64,000 bases of DNA from G965205525 sp965205525 (GTDB taxonomy: Bacteria > Pseudomonadota > Gammaproteobacteria > JABABF01), in NCBI GenBank assembly GCA_965205525.1, contig OZ242171.1:1488001-1552000 (forward strand), written 5' to 3'. The notes beneath the pieces were generated by a model. That model did no database searches and was not told the DNA's origin. It worked only from the letters and a program-made list of their open reading frames with translations. Positions within the stretch are counted from its first letter, which is position 1. Every line of letters begins with the position of its first letter. The position numbers and the translations under genes are program-made. Below are positions 44,227 to 53,319 of the stretch, piece by piece.

Positions 44227-45447
44227 TTAAATACTTTGGGTGAATTTCCCCCATAACTTGGTCAGGAAATTACGATAGGGTCTGCCAACCTCGTCGTTGC
44301 GATGTCGCAGCCCGTAATGCAGAAGACCGATGCCGGTGGCGTAGATGGGATTGGCCAGCATGTCTTCAAAGCCTTTAACCTGCTGAGGCACGCCGCGGCG
44401 CACCTGCATGTGAAAAATTTCTTCGGCCAGCTCTACGGCGCCGGGCACCAGGGAGCTGCCGCCGCTTAGCACAATGCCGGCTGCCAAGTGATCGGTGCAG
44501 CGGGCCTCCTCCAAGGTCTTGCGCACGATGTCGAACAGCTCTTCGTAGCGGGGCTGGATGACCTCGGCCAAGGCTTGGCGCAGCATGCGGCGGGAAGCTC
44601 GCTCACCGACACCGGGCACCTCTATTTCCTCCTGCGCATCCACCAGGCTGGCCAGGGCTGTGCCGTGCTTAATCTTCAGCTCCTCGGCGCTTCGAGTCGG
44701 GGTGCGCAGCGTAATGGCGATATCCTTGGTCACATGATCCCCGGCGACGGGGATGACCCAGGTCCCCTGGATGGCACCCTCGTAGAAAACCGCGATATCG
44801 GTGGTGCCGCCGCCGATATCCACCAGGCACACGCCTAGCTCCTGCTCGTCTTCGCTCAGCACCGAGCAGCTGGAGGCCAGCTGCTCCAGGATGACCTGCT
44901 CGGCGACCAAGTCGCAGCGGGCCAGGCAGTTGCGGATGTTCTGCAGAGCACTGATGGAGCAGGCAACAAGGTGCACCATCACTTCAAGGCGCACCCCGGA
45001 CATGCCCTCCGGAGTCTTGATGCCGCTCATGCCGTCCACCGTGAAGTCCCGCGGGATGGCATGCAGCAGCTGGTTGTCTCCGTCAAAGCGATACTGCTTG
45101 GCGGTCTCCAGCGCCCGCCTCATGTCCTCTCCGGTAATTTCCCGTCGGGTGCCCGACACCAGCCCCTGGGAGCTCATACTGGACACATGGCTGCCGGAAA
45201 TCCCAGCAAACACGGTGCGGATCAGGCAGTCCGCCATCGTCTCCGCCTCAGAGACCGCCTTTTCAATGCAATCGGAAAGCTTGCCGATATCCACCACCAT
45301 GCCCCTCTCCATGCCCCGGGAGGGGGCCGTGCCGACACCCACTATTTCAATGGATTCCGGCGCTGTCACCTCGCCGACGATAACCGCCACCTTAGAGGTG
45401 CCGATATCCAGCGCGACGATCATCTCTCTATCTGCTTTCTTGCTCAT
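44227..45447 (-). CDS. ftsA: Cell division protein FtsA
   Basis: Actin-like membrane tether of FtsZ. 406 residues: phosphate 1 motif ALDIGTSKVAVIVGE, VDIGGGTTDIAVF, and VLSGGSSLVPG. C-terminal amphipathic membrane-targeting helix is FLTKLWGKFTQSI. ATG at 45447 overlaps the ftsQ stop (ATGA). Confidence 0.97.
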   Translation of the reverse strand: MSKKADREMIVALDIGTSKVAVIVGEVTAPESIEIVGVGTAPSRGMERGMVVDIGKLSDCIEKAVSEAETMADCLIRTVFAGISGSHVSSMSSQGLVSGTRREITGEDMRRALETAKQYRFDGDNQLLHAIPRDFTVDGMSGIKTPEGMSGVRLEVMVHLVACSISALQNIRNCLARCDLVAEQVILEQLASSCSVLSEDEQELGVCLVDIGGGTTDIAVFYEGAIQGTWVIPVAGDHVTKDIAITLRTPTRSAEELKIKHGTALASLVDAQEEIEVPGVGERASRRMLRQALAEVIQPRYEELFDIVRKTLEEARCTDHLAAGIVLSGGSSLVPGAVELAEEIFHMQVRRGVPQQVKGFEDMLANPIYATGIGLLHYGLRHRNDEVGRPYRNFLTKLWGKFTQSI

Positions 45448-46232
45448 AGGTGCCACCCTTGGGAGCCCGCAATGGCCCCGCACGACAAAGGCGCCGACTG
45501 CTGCCAGGCGGCGGCCAAACCATTGGAATAACGAAGATCGGCCCGGGCCAGCGGTGTGTCGCGGGAGGCGGCCAGCACCGGGTACGCCCGTGCAAAACGT
45601 TCCAGAGCCGGACGCCAGTCGCCCTGACCGGCGATGATCTGCCCGCCGCAGGCCAGGCGCAGATGCCAGCAGCAGCCCGGTTCCAGCCTGAGCCCCCGAA
45701 GGGTCAGTCCGATGCCGTCTAGCAGCGGGACCATCTGCCAGTAGTGCTCCAGAGTCTCGGCAGCGGTGCCCGGCGGTCCCGCCAGTTCGGGCAGGGAAGT
45801 GCCGTCCCTTTCCAAGGCAGGAAACAGCCTTCCCTTCGGATCCAGGTAGTCGGTTCCCGTCCAGCGCGCTGCCGGACGATGCTCCCAGACACGCACTGTC
45901 AGACCGGGCGGCCAAGTGCGCAGCACCCGGGCCCGAGCCACCCAGGGCATATTCTCCAGGTCGGTCCGAATGCCCTGCAGGCTGATGGCAAAAAAGCTCT
46001 GCGGCAAGTGAGGGGCCAAGCTCTGTCGTATCTGCTCCGGGTCAAGGAGCCGAAAATCCCCTTCAATCCGAACCGCCGCCGCCGCAATCGGCAGCGGAGA
46101 CCAGGTGAGAGCAGTCAGGATTGCAGCGGCGAGCACCGTCAAGGCCAGGGCGGGCACGCCGAGACGGCGCAGCAAACTGCGCCTCTCCCGAGGCCGGCGG
46201 CGGCTGTTGCCCCGGGCGCGTCCTCTATTCAC
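45444..46232 (-). CDS. ftsQ: Cell division protein FtsQ
   Basis: 262-residue bitopic divisome protein: a very basic cytoplasmic start (NRGRARGNSRRRPRERRS), one membrane helix (about 30-52), a POTRA domain (VRIEGDFRLLDPEQIRQSL) and a periplasmic beta domain. The GTG at 46232 overlaps the ddl stop (GTGA) and is chosen over longer frames running inside ddl. Recruits FtsL/FtsB. Confidence 0.92.
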   Translation of the reverse strand: MNRGRARGNSRRRPRERRSLLRRLGVPALALTVLAAAILTALTWSPLPIAAAAVRIEGDFRLLDPEQIRQSLAPHLPQSFFAISLQGIRTDLENMPWVARARVLRTWPPGLTVRVWEHRPAARWTGTDYLDPKGRLFPALERDGTSLPELAGPPGTAAETLEHYWQMVPLLDGIGLTLRGLRLEPGCCWHLRLACGGQIIAGQGDWRPALERFARAYPVLAASRDTPLARADLRYSNGLAAAWQQSAPLSCGAIAGSQGWHL

Positions 46233-47152
46233 TGGCCGCTCTCCCAGGCAGTACCCAGCACCGCGAGAACCAGCTCCTGGAAATTGATGCCGGCCGCCTG
46301 CGCCGCCTTCGGCAGCAGGCTGTGCCCGGTGAGGCCAGGAATGGTGTTCACCTCCAGAAGGTGGCAGTTGCCGTCCCGGTCCCGCATCAGGTCCACCCGG
46401 CCCCAGCCCCGGCAGCCGAGATCGCGAAAAGCGCGAAGTGCCAGCGCCTGCATCTTCTGCTCCTCTTCCGGATCCAGACCGGCGGGACACTGGTAGCGGG
46501 TGGTGTCGCTCTGATACTTGGCTTCGTAGTCGTAAAAGGGACGCTCCGTCTCCACCCGAATGACCGGCAGAGAATGCTCGCCGAGAATGCCCACCGAGCA
46601 GTCGGTCCCTTCAATCCACTGCTCCGCCAGCACCTCGCTGTCGTACTCCCGGGCCGCATGAAAAGCTTCTTCAAGGGCATCCGCATCCTCGGCCCGGCTC
46701 ATCCCAAGACTGGAGCCGCCCCGGACCGGCTTGACGATGATCTGCCCGAGGCGGTCTGACACCGCCTCCCAGTCGCTGTCCGGCGTGAGGGGAATAAAAG
46801 GTGGGGTCGGCAGGCCCATGCCCTGCCATGCCCACTTGCTTCTCAGCTTGTCCCCGGCCAAGGCCGAGGCCGCAATGCCGCTGCCGGTGTAGGGGAGGCC
46901 GAGCAGCTCCAGTGCGCCCTGCACGGTGCCGTCCTCGCCGCCGGGACCGTGCAGAACAATGAAGGCGCAGGCATGCTCCTCGGGGCTGAGGCAGGTGGAC
47001 AGGGACTTCTCGGCCGGGTCCAGGGGAGCCGCCGCGACACCGCTTTCCCGCAGCGCTGCCAGCACCGCCTGCCCCGATTGCAGGGAGATATCCCGCTCGG
47101 CAGAGGAGCCGCCCAGGAGCACGGCAACCGTCCCGTCCTGAGATAGGCTCAT
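46229..47152 (-). CDS. ddlB: D-alanine--D-alanine ligase
   Basis: 307-residue ATP-grasp enzyme that makes the D-Ala-D-Ala dipeptide used by MurF. Seen: VLLGGSSAERDISLQSG, VLHGPGGEDGTVQGALELLG, VKPVRGGSSLGMS, and EVNTIPGLTGHSLLPKAA. ATG overlaps the murC stop (ATGA). Order murC-ddl-ftsQ is as in E. coli; no murB is between them. Confidence 0.96.
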   Translation of the reverse strand: MSLSQDGTVAVLLGGSSAERDISLQSGQAVLAALRESGVAAAPLDPAEKSLSTCLSPEEHACAFIVLHGPGGEDGTVQGALELLGLPYTGSGIAASALAGDKLRSKWAWQGMGLPTPPFIPLTPDSDWEAVSDRLGQIIVKPVRGGSSLGMSRAEDADALEEAFHAAREYDSEVLAEQWIEGTDCSVGILGEHSLPVIRVETERPFYDYEAKYQSDTTRYQCPAGLDPEEEQKMQALALRAFRDLGCRGWGRVDLMRDRDGNCHLLEVNTIPGLTGHSLLPKAAQAAGINFQELVLAVLGTAWESGQ

Positions 47153-48609
47153 TGCGTCTCCCCCTCCCCCGGCGCCGTCAAGCGCCGGGCTATCGCTCCC
47201 ACCACGTTCCCGATGTCGCCTGCCCCTTGGCTCAAAACCACATCTCCCGAGCGGACCAGGGAGGCCACCATCTCCGGCACTGCATCAGACTCCGGCGCAT
47301 ATACCGGCTCGCAGTTGCGCTGTCGCAGGCTGCGGCAGAGACTACGGCCATCGGCACCGGTGATGGGCGGCTCACCGGCCGCGTAGACTTCCAGCAGAAT
47401 CAGCTTGTCGGCATCTTTCAGCACCTCAACGAAATCCTCGTACAGGTCGCGGGTGCGGGTATAGCGGTGCGGCTGAAATACCATCAGCAGACGACGCCCG
47501 GGCCAGGTCTCTCTGATGGTTCGCATCGTGGCCGCCACCTCTGTCGGGTGATGGCCGTAGTCATCTACCAAGGTGATGTTCTCCGAGCTGGTGGGAAAAG
47601 GTCCGTACAGCTGAAAGCGGCGAGCCACCCCTGCAAACTCTCCGAGAGCCCGGCACACCGCCTCATCCTCCACCTGCTCCTCCGCCGCCACCGCCACCGC
47701 CGCTGCCGCGTTGCAGGCATTGTGGCGACCGGGCATGGCCAGCTGCACCTCCAGCGGCTCCTGCTCGGGACGGCAGACGGTGAAAGTGCTGTGGAGCTGC
47801 TTCTGGCGAAAATCCCGGATGCAGAAATCGGCATCCGGCGAGTAGCCGTATGTGAAAAGAGGGCGGCTCACCCGGGGCAGCAGCTCGCGCAGAACCGGGT
47901 CGTCAATACACAGCAGGGCGCGACCGTAAAAGGGCAGGTTGTGCAGAAAATCCAAGTAGGCGGTGCACAGGCGCTCAAAGTCTCCCCCGTAGTTTTCCAA
48001 GTGGTCTTTTTCCAAGTTGGTCACCACCGATACCATCGGCTGCAGGTGCAGAAAAGAGGCATCGCTCTCATCCGCCTCCGCCACCAGGTAGCGGCTGGCG
48101 CCGAGGCGCGCATTGGCATTGATCCCGTTCACCCGCCCGCCCACCACAAAGGTGGGGTCCAGCCCGGCCGCCCCCAGCACGGAGGCAATAAGACTGGTGG
48201 TGGTGGTTTTGCCGTGGGTGCCCGCCACTGCGATGCCGTGGCGAAAACGCATGATTTCCGCCAGCATCTCCGCCCGGGGGACCACCGGTATGCGGAAATT
48301 TCGTGCATATTCCAGCTCCACATTGTCGGCATCCACGGCACTGGAGCTGACCACTACGTCCGCTCCCTCTGCCCGGAGGGCATCGTGACCGATCGCCACT
48401 TCCGCTCCCAGGCTGCGCAGGCGCTGCACAGCTGCTCCTTCCTGCACATCGGAACCGGACACCTGGTACCCCTGATTCAGAAGCACTTCGGCAATGCCGC
48501 ACATGCCGGAGCCGCCGATGCCGACGAAGTGCACCCGCTGCACCCGCCGCATCTCCGGGATCGCGACGAAGGGCGCCGACAGACCGTTCTCAGGCCGCAT
48601 TCTGCTCAT
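47149..48609 (-). CDS. murC: UDP-N-acetylmuramate--L-alanine ligase MurC
   Basis: 486 residues. Adds L-Ala to UDP-MurNAc. Nucleotide-binding HFVGIGGSGMCGIAEVL, P-loop AGTHGKTTTTSL, and DDYGHHPTEVAATM in the C-terminal domain, which is the MurC form. ATG at 48609 overlaps murG by 20 bases; a second Met at 48600 is possible. Confidence 0.96.
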   Translation of the reverse strand: MSRMRPENGLSAPFVAIPEMRRVQRVHFVGIGGSGMCGIAEVLLNQGYQVSGSDVQEGAAVQRLRSLGAEVAIGHDALRAEGADVVVSSSAVDADNVELEYARNFRIPVVPRAEMLAEIMRFRHGIAVAGTHGKTTTTSLIASVLGAAGLDPTFVVGGRVNGINANARLGASRYLVAEADESDASFLHLQPMVSVVTNLEKDHLENYGGDFERLCTAYLDFLHNLPFYGRALLCIDDPVLRELLPRVSRPLFTYGYSPDADFCIRDFRQKQLHSTFTVCRPEQEPLEVQLAMPGRHNACNAAAAVAVAAEEQVEDEAVCRALGEFAGVARRFQLYGPFPTSSENITLVDDYGHHPTEVAATMRTIRETWPGRRLLMVFQPHRYTRTRDLYEDFVEVLKDADKLILLEVYAAGEPPITGADGRSLCRSLRQRNCEPVYAPESDAVPEMVASLVRSGDVVLSQGAGDIGNVVGAIARRLTAPGEGETQ

Positions 48610-49681
48610 GGATAACCCGCTCGCATTCGTCCGCCACCCGGGCCGCCGCCCCCGGCATCGCCCCCTGCCGGGCCGCCGCCGCCATCTTCACAAGGCGGGG
48701 ACGATCGCCGCACAGCTCCTCTAAGAGCCCCACGAGCCCCCCCGCTGCCAGCCCCGACTCCGGCAGAAGAAGGGCCGCACCCGCCGCCTCAGCGCGCCGG
48801 GCATTTATCTCCTGGTGATTGTCTGCAGCACCAGGAAGAGGCACCAGCACTGCCCCCAGCCCGGCTGCTGCCAGCTCCGCTAAAGTCAGAGCACCGGCCC
48901 GGCAGACCGCCAGGTCAGCCCAGGCGTAACTCTCGGCCATGTCTTTGATGAAGGCCCGCACCTCGGCGCTCACGCCCGCTTTCCGATAGGCATCTGCCAC
49001 CTCTTCCCGATACCCCCGTCCCGCCTGGTGGAGGATCTCCGGGCGCGCGGCGACGGACAGAGCGGCGATGGCCGAAGGCAGATTCCGGTTGAGAGCCCGA
49101 GCCCCCTGGCTGCCCCCCAGCACCAGCAGGCGAAGAGCTCCCGTGCGAGGGGTTAGCCGCTCGCCCGGGGGCGGCAGCCGACAGATATCTTCACGCACCG
49201 GGTTGCCGGTGAAACAAGTGCGAAGAGCGGGGAAAGCTCCTGGAATGCCCTCCATCACTGAGACCGCAAAACGCGCGAGAACGCGGTTGGTAAGGCCGGG
49301 AACCGCGTTCTGTTCGTGCACTAGCAGGGGACGGCGAAGGAGACTCGCGGCGATTCCCCCGGGGCCTGCCGGGTAGCCGCCCAGGCCGAGAACACAGGAG
49401 GGACGCACGCGCCAGAGCACCCGCAGCGCCTGCCACAAAGCCTGCAGCAGCATCGGGACTGCAACTGCCCAGCTCCAGCGCCGACCGCGCAGGCTGCTCA
49501 CCGCCACCGGGCTGAAATTGATGCCGGCAGCGGCGGCCTGCTCCCCCTCCGGTCCCAGGCGGCTGCCCAGCCAGTGCACCCGGTAGCCCCGGCGATGCAG
49601 CTCCCCGGCCACGGCCAGGGCCGGAAAAATATGCCCGCCGGTGCCGCCGGCGGCGATCAGAACCGTGCCGAGGGCGTTCAT
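48590..49681 (-). CDS. murG: Undecaprenyldiphospho-muramoylpentapeptide GlcNAc transferase MurG
   Basis: 363-residue GT28 glycosyltransferase that converts lipid I to lipid II at the inner face of the membrane. N-terminal VLIAAGGTGGHIFPALAVA, GLGGYPAGPGG, HEQNAVPGLTNR, and GGSQGARALN; donor-binding site CRAGALTLAELAAAGLGAVL. ATG at 49681 overlaps the ftsW stop. Confidence 0.96.
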   Translation of the reverse strand: MNALGTVLIAAGGTGGHIFPALAVAGELHRRGYRVHWLGSRLGPEGEQAAAAGINFSPVAVSSLRGRRWSWAVAVPMLLQALWQALRVLWRVRPSCVLGLGGYPAGPGGIAASLLRRPLLVHEQNAVPGLTNRVLARFAVSVMEGIPGAFPALRTCFTGNPVREDICRLPPPGERLTPRTGALRLLVLGGSQGARALNRNLPSAIAALSVAARPEILHQAGRGYREEVADAYRKAGVSAEVRAFIKDMAESYAWADLAVCRAGALTLAELAAAGLGAVLVPLPGAADNHQEINARRAEAAGAALLLPESGLAAGGLVGLLEELCGDRPRLVKMAAAARQGAMPGAAARVADECERVIHEQNAA

Positions 49682-50856
49682 GCCGCCTGCCTCCAGCTGC
49701 GCCGATTGACCCGCAAATCCCGACAGCAGTGCTCGTAGTCGGTGCGCAGAACCAGCGCTGTCAGCATGCAGCACACCACGAGGCTGCTGCCGCCGTAGCT
49801 GACGAAAGGCAGTGTCAGCCCCTTGGTGGGCAAGAGACCGGAGGCCATGCCCATATTGATAAATGCCTGCATGGCGAACAGGGTCGCCGCCCCGTAAGCT
49901 GCGTAGGCGGAAAACAGCTCGCCGGCCTGCTCGGCGCGGCGGCCGATGGCCAGCATGCGAGACAGCAAGAGAGTGAACAGTCCGACCAGCAGCAGCACTC
50001 CGGTCAGCCCCATCTCCTCGGCGAAGATGGCAAATACAAAATCGGTGTGGGCCTCGGGGAGATAAAAATGCTTCTGCACGCTGTTGCCAAGGCCGACCCC
50101 GAACCATTCCCCCCGGCCGAAGGCGATCAGGGACTGGCTTAGCTGGTAGCCGCTGTCGTAGGGGTCCGCCCAGGGGTCCTTGAAGGCGATGAGACGCTCC
50201 AGCCGGTAGGGGGAGGCTGTCGCCAGCCAAGCGCAGGCGGCAAGAAACGCCAGACAGGAGCCGACAAAAGGCAGCAAGTGCGCCCCGCCGAGAAACAGCA
50301 TGGCAAAGGCAGTGAAGAGCAGCACCGCAGCGGCCCCCAGGTCCGGCTCCCCGAGGAGCATCAGCAGCAGGAAAGCCAGCACCAGAGCGAGGCCGAACAG
50401 AGCCCAGATGTCCCGGCGCACCGCCGCTCCCCGGCGCACGAGGAAGCCCGCGAGATACACGATAAAGGCAAACTTAAGCAGCTCCGAAGGCTGCATATTG
50501 AAGGGGCCGAGGTTAAGCCAGCGGCGGCTGCCATTCACCTCTCGGCCGATGCCCGGCACCAGCACCAGCGCCAGCAGCACACAGCTGGCCAGAAGGACAA
50601 CACCTCCCCAGCGCTGCCAGAATTGCATCGGCAATAGAAACACTGCATAGGCTGCCAGCATGGCCGCCACCAGGTAGATGGCATGCCGCAGCATGAAAAA
50701 CCAGGGGCTGCCGTAGACCTCGTCGGCATATTCAATGGAGGCGGAGGCCACCATTACCAGCCCCAGCAGCATGAGGGCGATGGCGCCGCATACGAGCAGC
50801 CCGTCCATATGGCGCAATGCCGCCCTGTGCAGCGCCTGTCTGGGGTCTTGTCGCAT
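49678..50856 (-). CDS. ftsW: SEDS peptidoglycan glycosyltransferase FtsW
   Basis: 392 residues, about ten membrane helices. SEDS motifs: GSRRWLNLGPFNMQPSELLK, LLGEPDLGAAAV, AHTDFVFAIFAEEMG, and LPFVSYGGSSLV. Polymerises lipid II at the septum with FtsI. ATG at 50856, 20 bases after the mraY stop, chosen over an alternative inside mraY. murD, normally between mraY and ftsW, is absent from this position. Confidence 0.95.
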   Translation of the reverse strand: MRQDPRQALHRAALRHMDGLLVCGAIALMLLGLVMVASASIEYADEVYGSPWFFMLRHAIYLVAAMLAAYAVFLLPMQFWQRWGGVVLLASCVLLALVLVPGIGREVNGSRRWLNLGPFNMQPSELLKFAFIVYLAGFLVRRGAAVRRDIWALFGLALVLAFLLLMLLGEPDLGAAAVLLFTAFAMLFLGGAHLLPFVGSCLAFLAACAWLATASPYRLERLIAFKDPWADPYDSGYQLSQSLIAFGRGEWFGVGLGNSVQKHFYLPEAHTDFVFAIFAEEMGLTGVLLLVGLFTLLLSRMLAIGRRAEQAGELFSAYAAYGAATLFAMQAFINMGMASGLLPTKGLTLPFVSYGGSSLVVCCMLTALVLRTDYEHCCRDLRVNRRSWRQAA

Positions 50857-50876
50857 GGCTGTCTGTGCCCGTTTTA

Positions 50877-51959
50877 TCAGCGCAGCTTCAGGGTGGCAAG
50901 CCCCAGCAGCACCAGAAGCACCGTGATAATCCAAAAGCGCACGATGACCCGGGGCTCAGGCCAGCCCTTCAGCTCAAAGTGGTGATGAATGGGGGCCATC
51001 ATGAACATGCGCCGCCCGGTGAGCTTGTAGGAGCCCACCTGAAGGATGACGGAAACCGTCTCCAGCACGAACACCCCTCCCATGATGGCAAATACAATTT
51101 CGTGGCGGGCGATCACCGCGACGGTCCCGAGGGCAGCGCCTAGGGACAGGGCGCCCACGTCGCCCATAAAAATCTGCGCCGGGTAGGTGTTGAACCAAAG
51201 GAAGCCAAGGCCAGCGCCGCCGAGGGCGGCGCAAAACACCGCCAGTTCTCCGCTGCCGGCAATATAGGGAATGTAGAGGTACTCGGCAAAACCGACATGC
51301 CCTGCCAGATAGGCGATGATGCCGAGGGCGGCGCCCACCATGACTACGGGCAGGATGGCGAGGCCGTCCAGGCCATCCGTCAGATTGACCGCGTTGCTGC
51401 TGCCGACGATGACCAGCCAGGCGAAAGGGATGAAAATCCAGCCCAGGTTGATAGTCACATCTTTGAAGAAGGGGATTATCAGCTGCGTCTCCGCCGGACT
51501 GGTCGCACTCATATAAAGGGCGAGCACTCCGATCATGCCAATGACGGACTGTCCCAAAAACTTGACCCGCACCGAGAGACCGCGTCCGTCCCGCTGCAGC
51601 ACCTTGATGTAGTCGTCAATCCAGCCGAGGGTGCCGAAGGCGATGGTCACCCCGAGGACGATCCACAGGTAGCGGCTGTCTAAGCGCCCCCACAGCAGGG
51701 TGCTGACCACGATGGCCATCAGGATCAGCACGCCGCCCATGGTCGGTGTGCCCATCTTGCTGAAATGGGTGCGGGGCACCTCTTCCCGGATCGCCTGCCC
51801 GAGGCGGCGCTCTCTGAAGCGCTGGATCAGGTAGGGGCCGAGCACAAGGGCGATGATAAAAGCGGTGAAGGCGCTCAGAATGGCGCGCAGTGTCAGATAG
51901 CTAAAGACACTGAAATACCGAATGTACTCAGCGAGCTGCTCTGCAATCCAAACAAGCAT
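50877..51959 (-). CDS. mraY: Phospho-N-acetylmuramoyl-pentapeptide transferase MraY
   Basis: 360-residue, ten-helix membrane enzyme making lipid I from UDP-MurNAc-pentapeptide and undecaprenyl phosphate. Seen: GTPTMGGVLI, GWIDDYIKV with the catalytic Asp pair, NAVNLTDGLDGLA, FMGDVGALSLG, and PIHHHFELKGWPE. Follows murF by 16 bases. Confidence 0.97.
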   Translation of the reverse strand: MLVWIAEQLAEYIRYFSVFSYLTLRAILSAFTAFIIALVLGPYLIQRFRERRLGQAIREEVPRTHFSKMGTPTMGGVLILMAIVVSTLLWGRLDSRYLWIVLGVTIAFGTLGWIDDYIKVLQRDGRGLSVRVKFLGQSVIGMIGVLALYMSATSPAETQLIIPFFKDVTINLGWIFIPFAWLVIVGSSNAVNLTDGLDGLAILPVVMVGAALGIIAYLAGHVGFAEYLYIPYIAGSGELAVFCAALGGAGLGFLWFNTYPAQIFMGDVGALSLGAALGTVAVIARHEIVFAIMGGVFVLETVSVILQVGSYKLTGRRMFMMAPIHHHFELKGWPEPRVIVRFWIITVLLVLLGLATLKLR

Positions 51960-51975
51960 GACGACTCCTCCCCGG

Positions 51976-53319
51976 TTACATTTCCGCCAGGACTGCGGCC
52001 ACCTGCTCCATGCCGGCGGCGCGTGAACCCTTGACTAGGATGGCATCAAAACCTGCGGCGCATTCCTCCAGCCCGGCCAGAAGCGCCTGCCGGTCGGGAA
52101 AGTGCCGCCCCTTGCTGCCGAAAGCGGCGACGGCGGCGGCGGTCAGCGGGCCGCAGCCCACCAGGGCATCAATGCCCGCAGCCCGGGTCATGCGACCGGC
52201 CTCCCGGTGATATTCCTCGGCCTCTTCGCCCAGCTCTGCCATCTCTCCCAGGATGAGCAGGCGGCGGCCCGGATAGTCGGCCAGCACCTTGAGGGCGGCC
52301 TGCACCGTCTTCGGACTCGCATTGTAGCTATCGTCAATCACCGCGGGGGAGGCGCGGCGCAGCACCTGCAGGCGGCCGGTGCGGGGCTGCTGCTGCTCTA
52401 AGCCTCGGCGAATGCTGTCCAAGCCCGCGCCAAGCGCTAAGGCCACCGCCGCTGCCGCCGCCGCGTTGAGGGCATTGTGGGTGCCCTTGAGGCCAAGCTG
52501 CACCGGCGTATTCCCCAAGGGGGTGCAGAGGCGAAAGTGAAGCCCGGTCTCTTTGGAAGTCATCGCCTCCGGGCGGCAGTCCGCCTCCGAGGCAAAGCCG
52601 AAGTGCAGTATGCGGCGCCCGCCGGCCCGGGCTCTCCAGGCCGCCGCCGCCGGGTCGTCTGCATTGAGCACGACCGCACCCTCCTCGGAAACGGAATCCA
52701 AGATCTCCCCCTTGCCCTGCACCACACCCTCCAGGTCTCCAAAGCCTTCTAAATGGGCCGGCATGGCGTTGGTAATCAGGGCTGCATCCGGGCGCACCCA
52801 GTTTGCCAGGCGGGCGATATCCCCCGGGCGCGCCGCACCCATCTCCACCACCGCGGCACGATGCTCCGGTGCCAGGGACAGGAGGGTCAGGGGCACCCCC
52901 ACCTCGTTGTTGAAGTTCTGCTCCGTGGCGAGAACCGCCCCCTGCTGCCCGAGAATGGCGGCGGTCAGATCCTTGCAGGTGGTTTTGCCGGCACTGCCGG
53001 TAATTCCCACCACCGGGCCCTGAAAGCGCTGGCGGTTGAGGGCGGCCAGCCGACCGAGAGCTTCTGAGGTATCCGCCACTTGAAGGCAGGCCAGCCCGGC
53101 GGAAGAAGGCCGGGACACCAGGGCTCCGGCGGCGCCACTTTGGGCAGCCTGGTCCAAGAAATCATGGCCGTCAAAGGAGGTTCCCGGAAGGGCTATGAAG
53201 AGCTGGTCCGGTGCCAGGCGGCGGCTGTCGGCGCTGATACCGGTGAAGAGGGCATCACCGCCGAGCAGGACCCCCTCCAGAGCCGTCGCCACCTCGGAGA
53301 GACGCATGGCTCCCATCAT
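51976..53319 (-). CDS. murF: UDP-MurNAc-tripeptide--D-Ala-D-Ala ligase MurF
   Basis: 447 residues. P-loop GITGSAGKTTCKDLTAAIL, AQQGA VLATEQNFNNEVGVPL-type region typical of MurF, and DDSYNASPKTVQAAL. Adds the dipeptide made by Ddl. ATG at 53319 overlaps the murE stop (ATGA). Next ATG is four codons in. Confidence 0.96.
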   Translation of the reverse strand: MMGAMRLSEVATALEGVLLGGDALFTGISADSRRLAPDQLFIALPGTSFDGHDFLDQAAQSGAAGALVSRPSSAGLACLQVADTSEALGRLAALNRQRFQGPVVGITGSAGKTTCKDLTAAILGQQGAVLATEQNFNNEVGVPLTLLSLAPEHRAAVVEMGAARPGDIARLANWVRPDAALITNAMPAHLEGFGDLEGVVQGKGEILDSVSEEGAVVLNADDPAAAAWRARAGGRRILHFGFASEADCRPEAMTSKETGLHFRLCTPLGNTPVQLGLKGTHNALNAAAAAAVALALGAGLDSIRRGLEQQQPRTGRLQVLRRASPAVIDDSYNASPKTVQAALKVLADYPGRRLLILGEMAELGEEAEEYHREAGRMTRAAGIDALVGCGPLTAAAVAAFGSKGRHFPDRQALLAGLEECAAGFDAILVKGSRAAGMEQVAAVLAEM

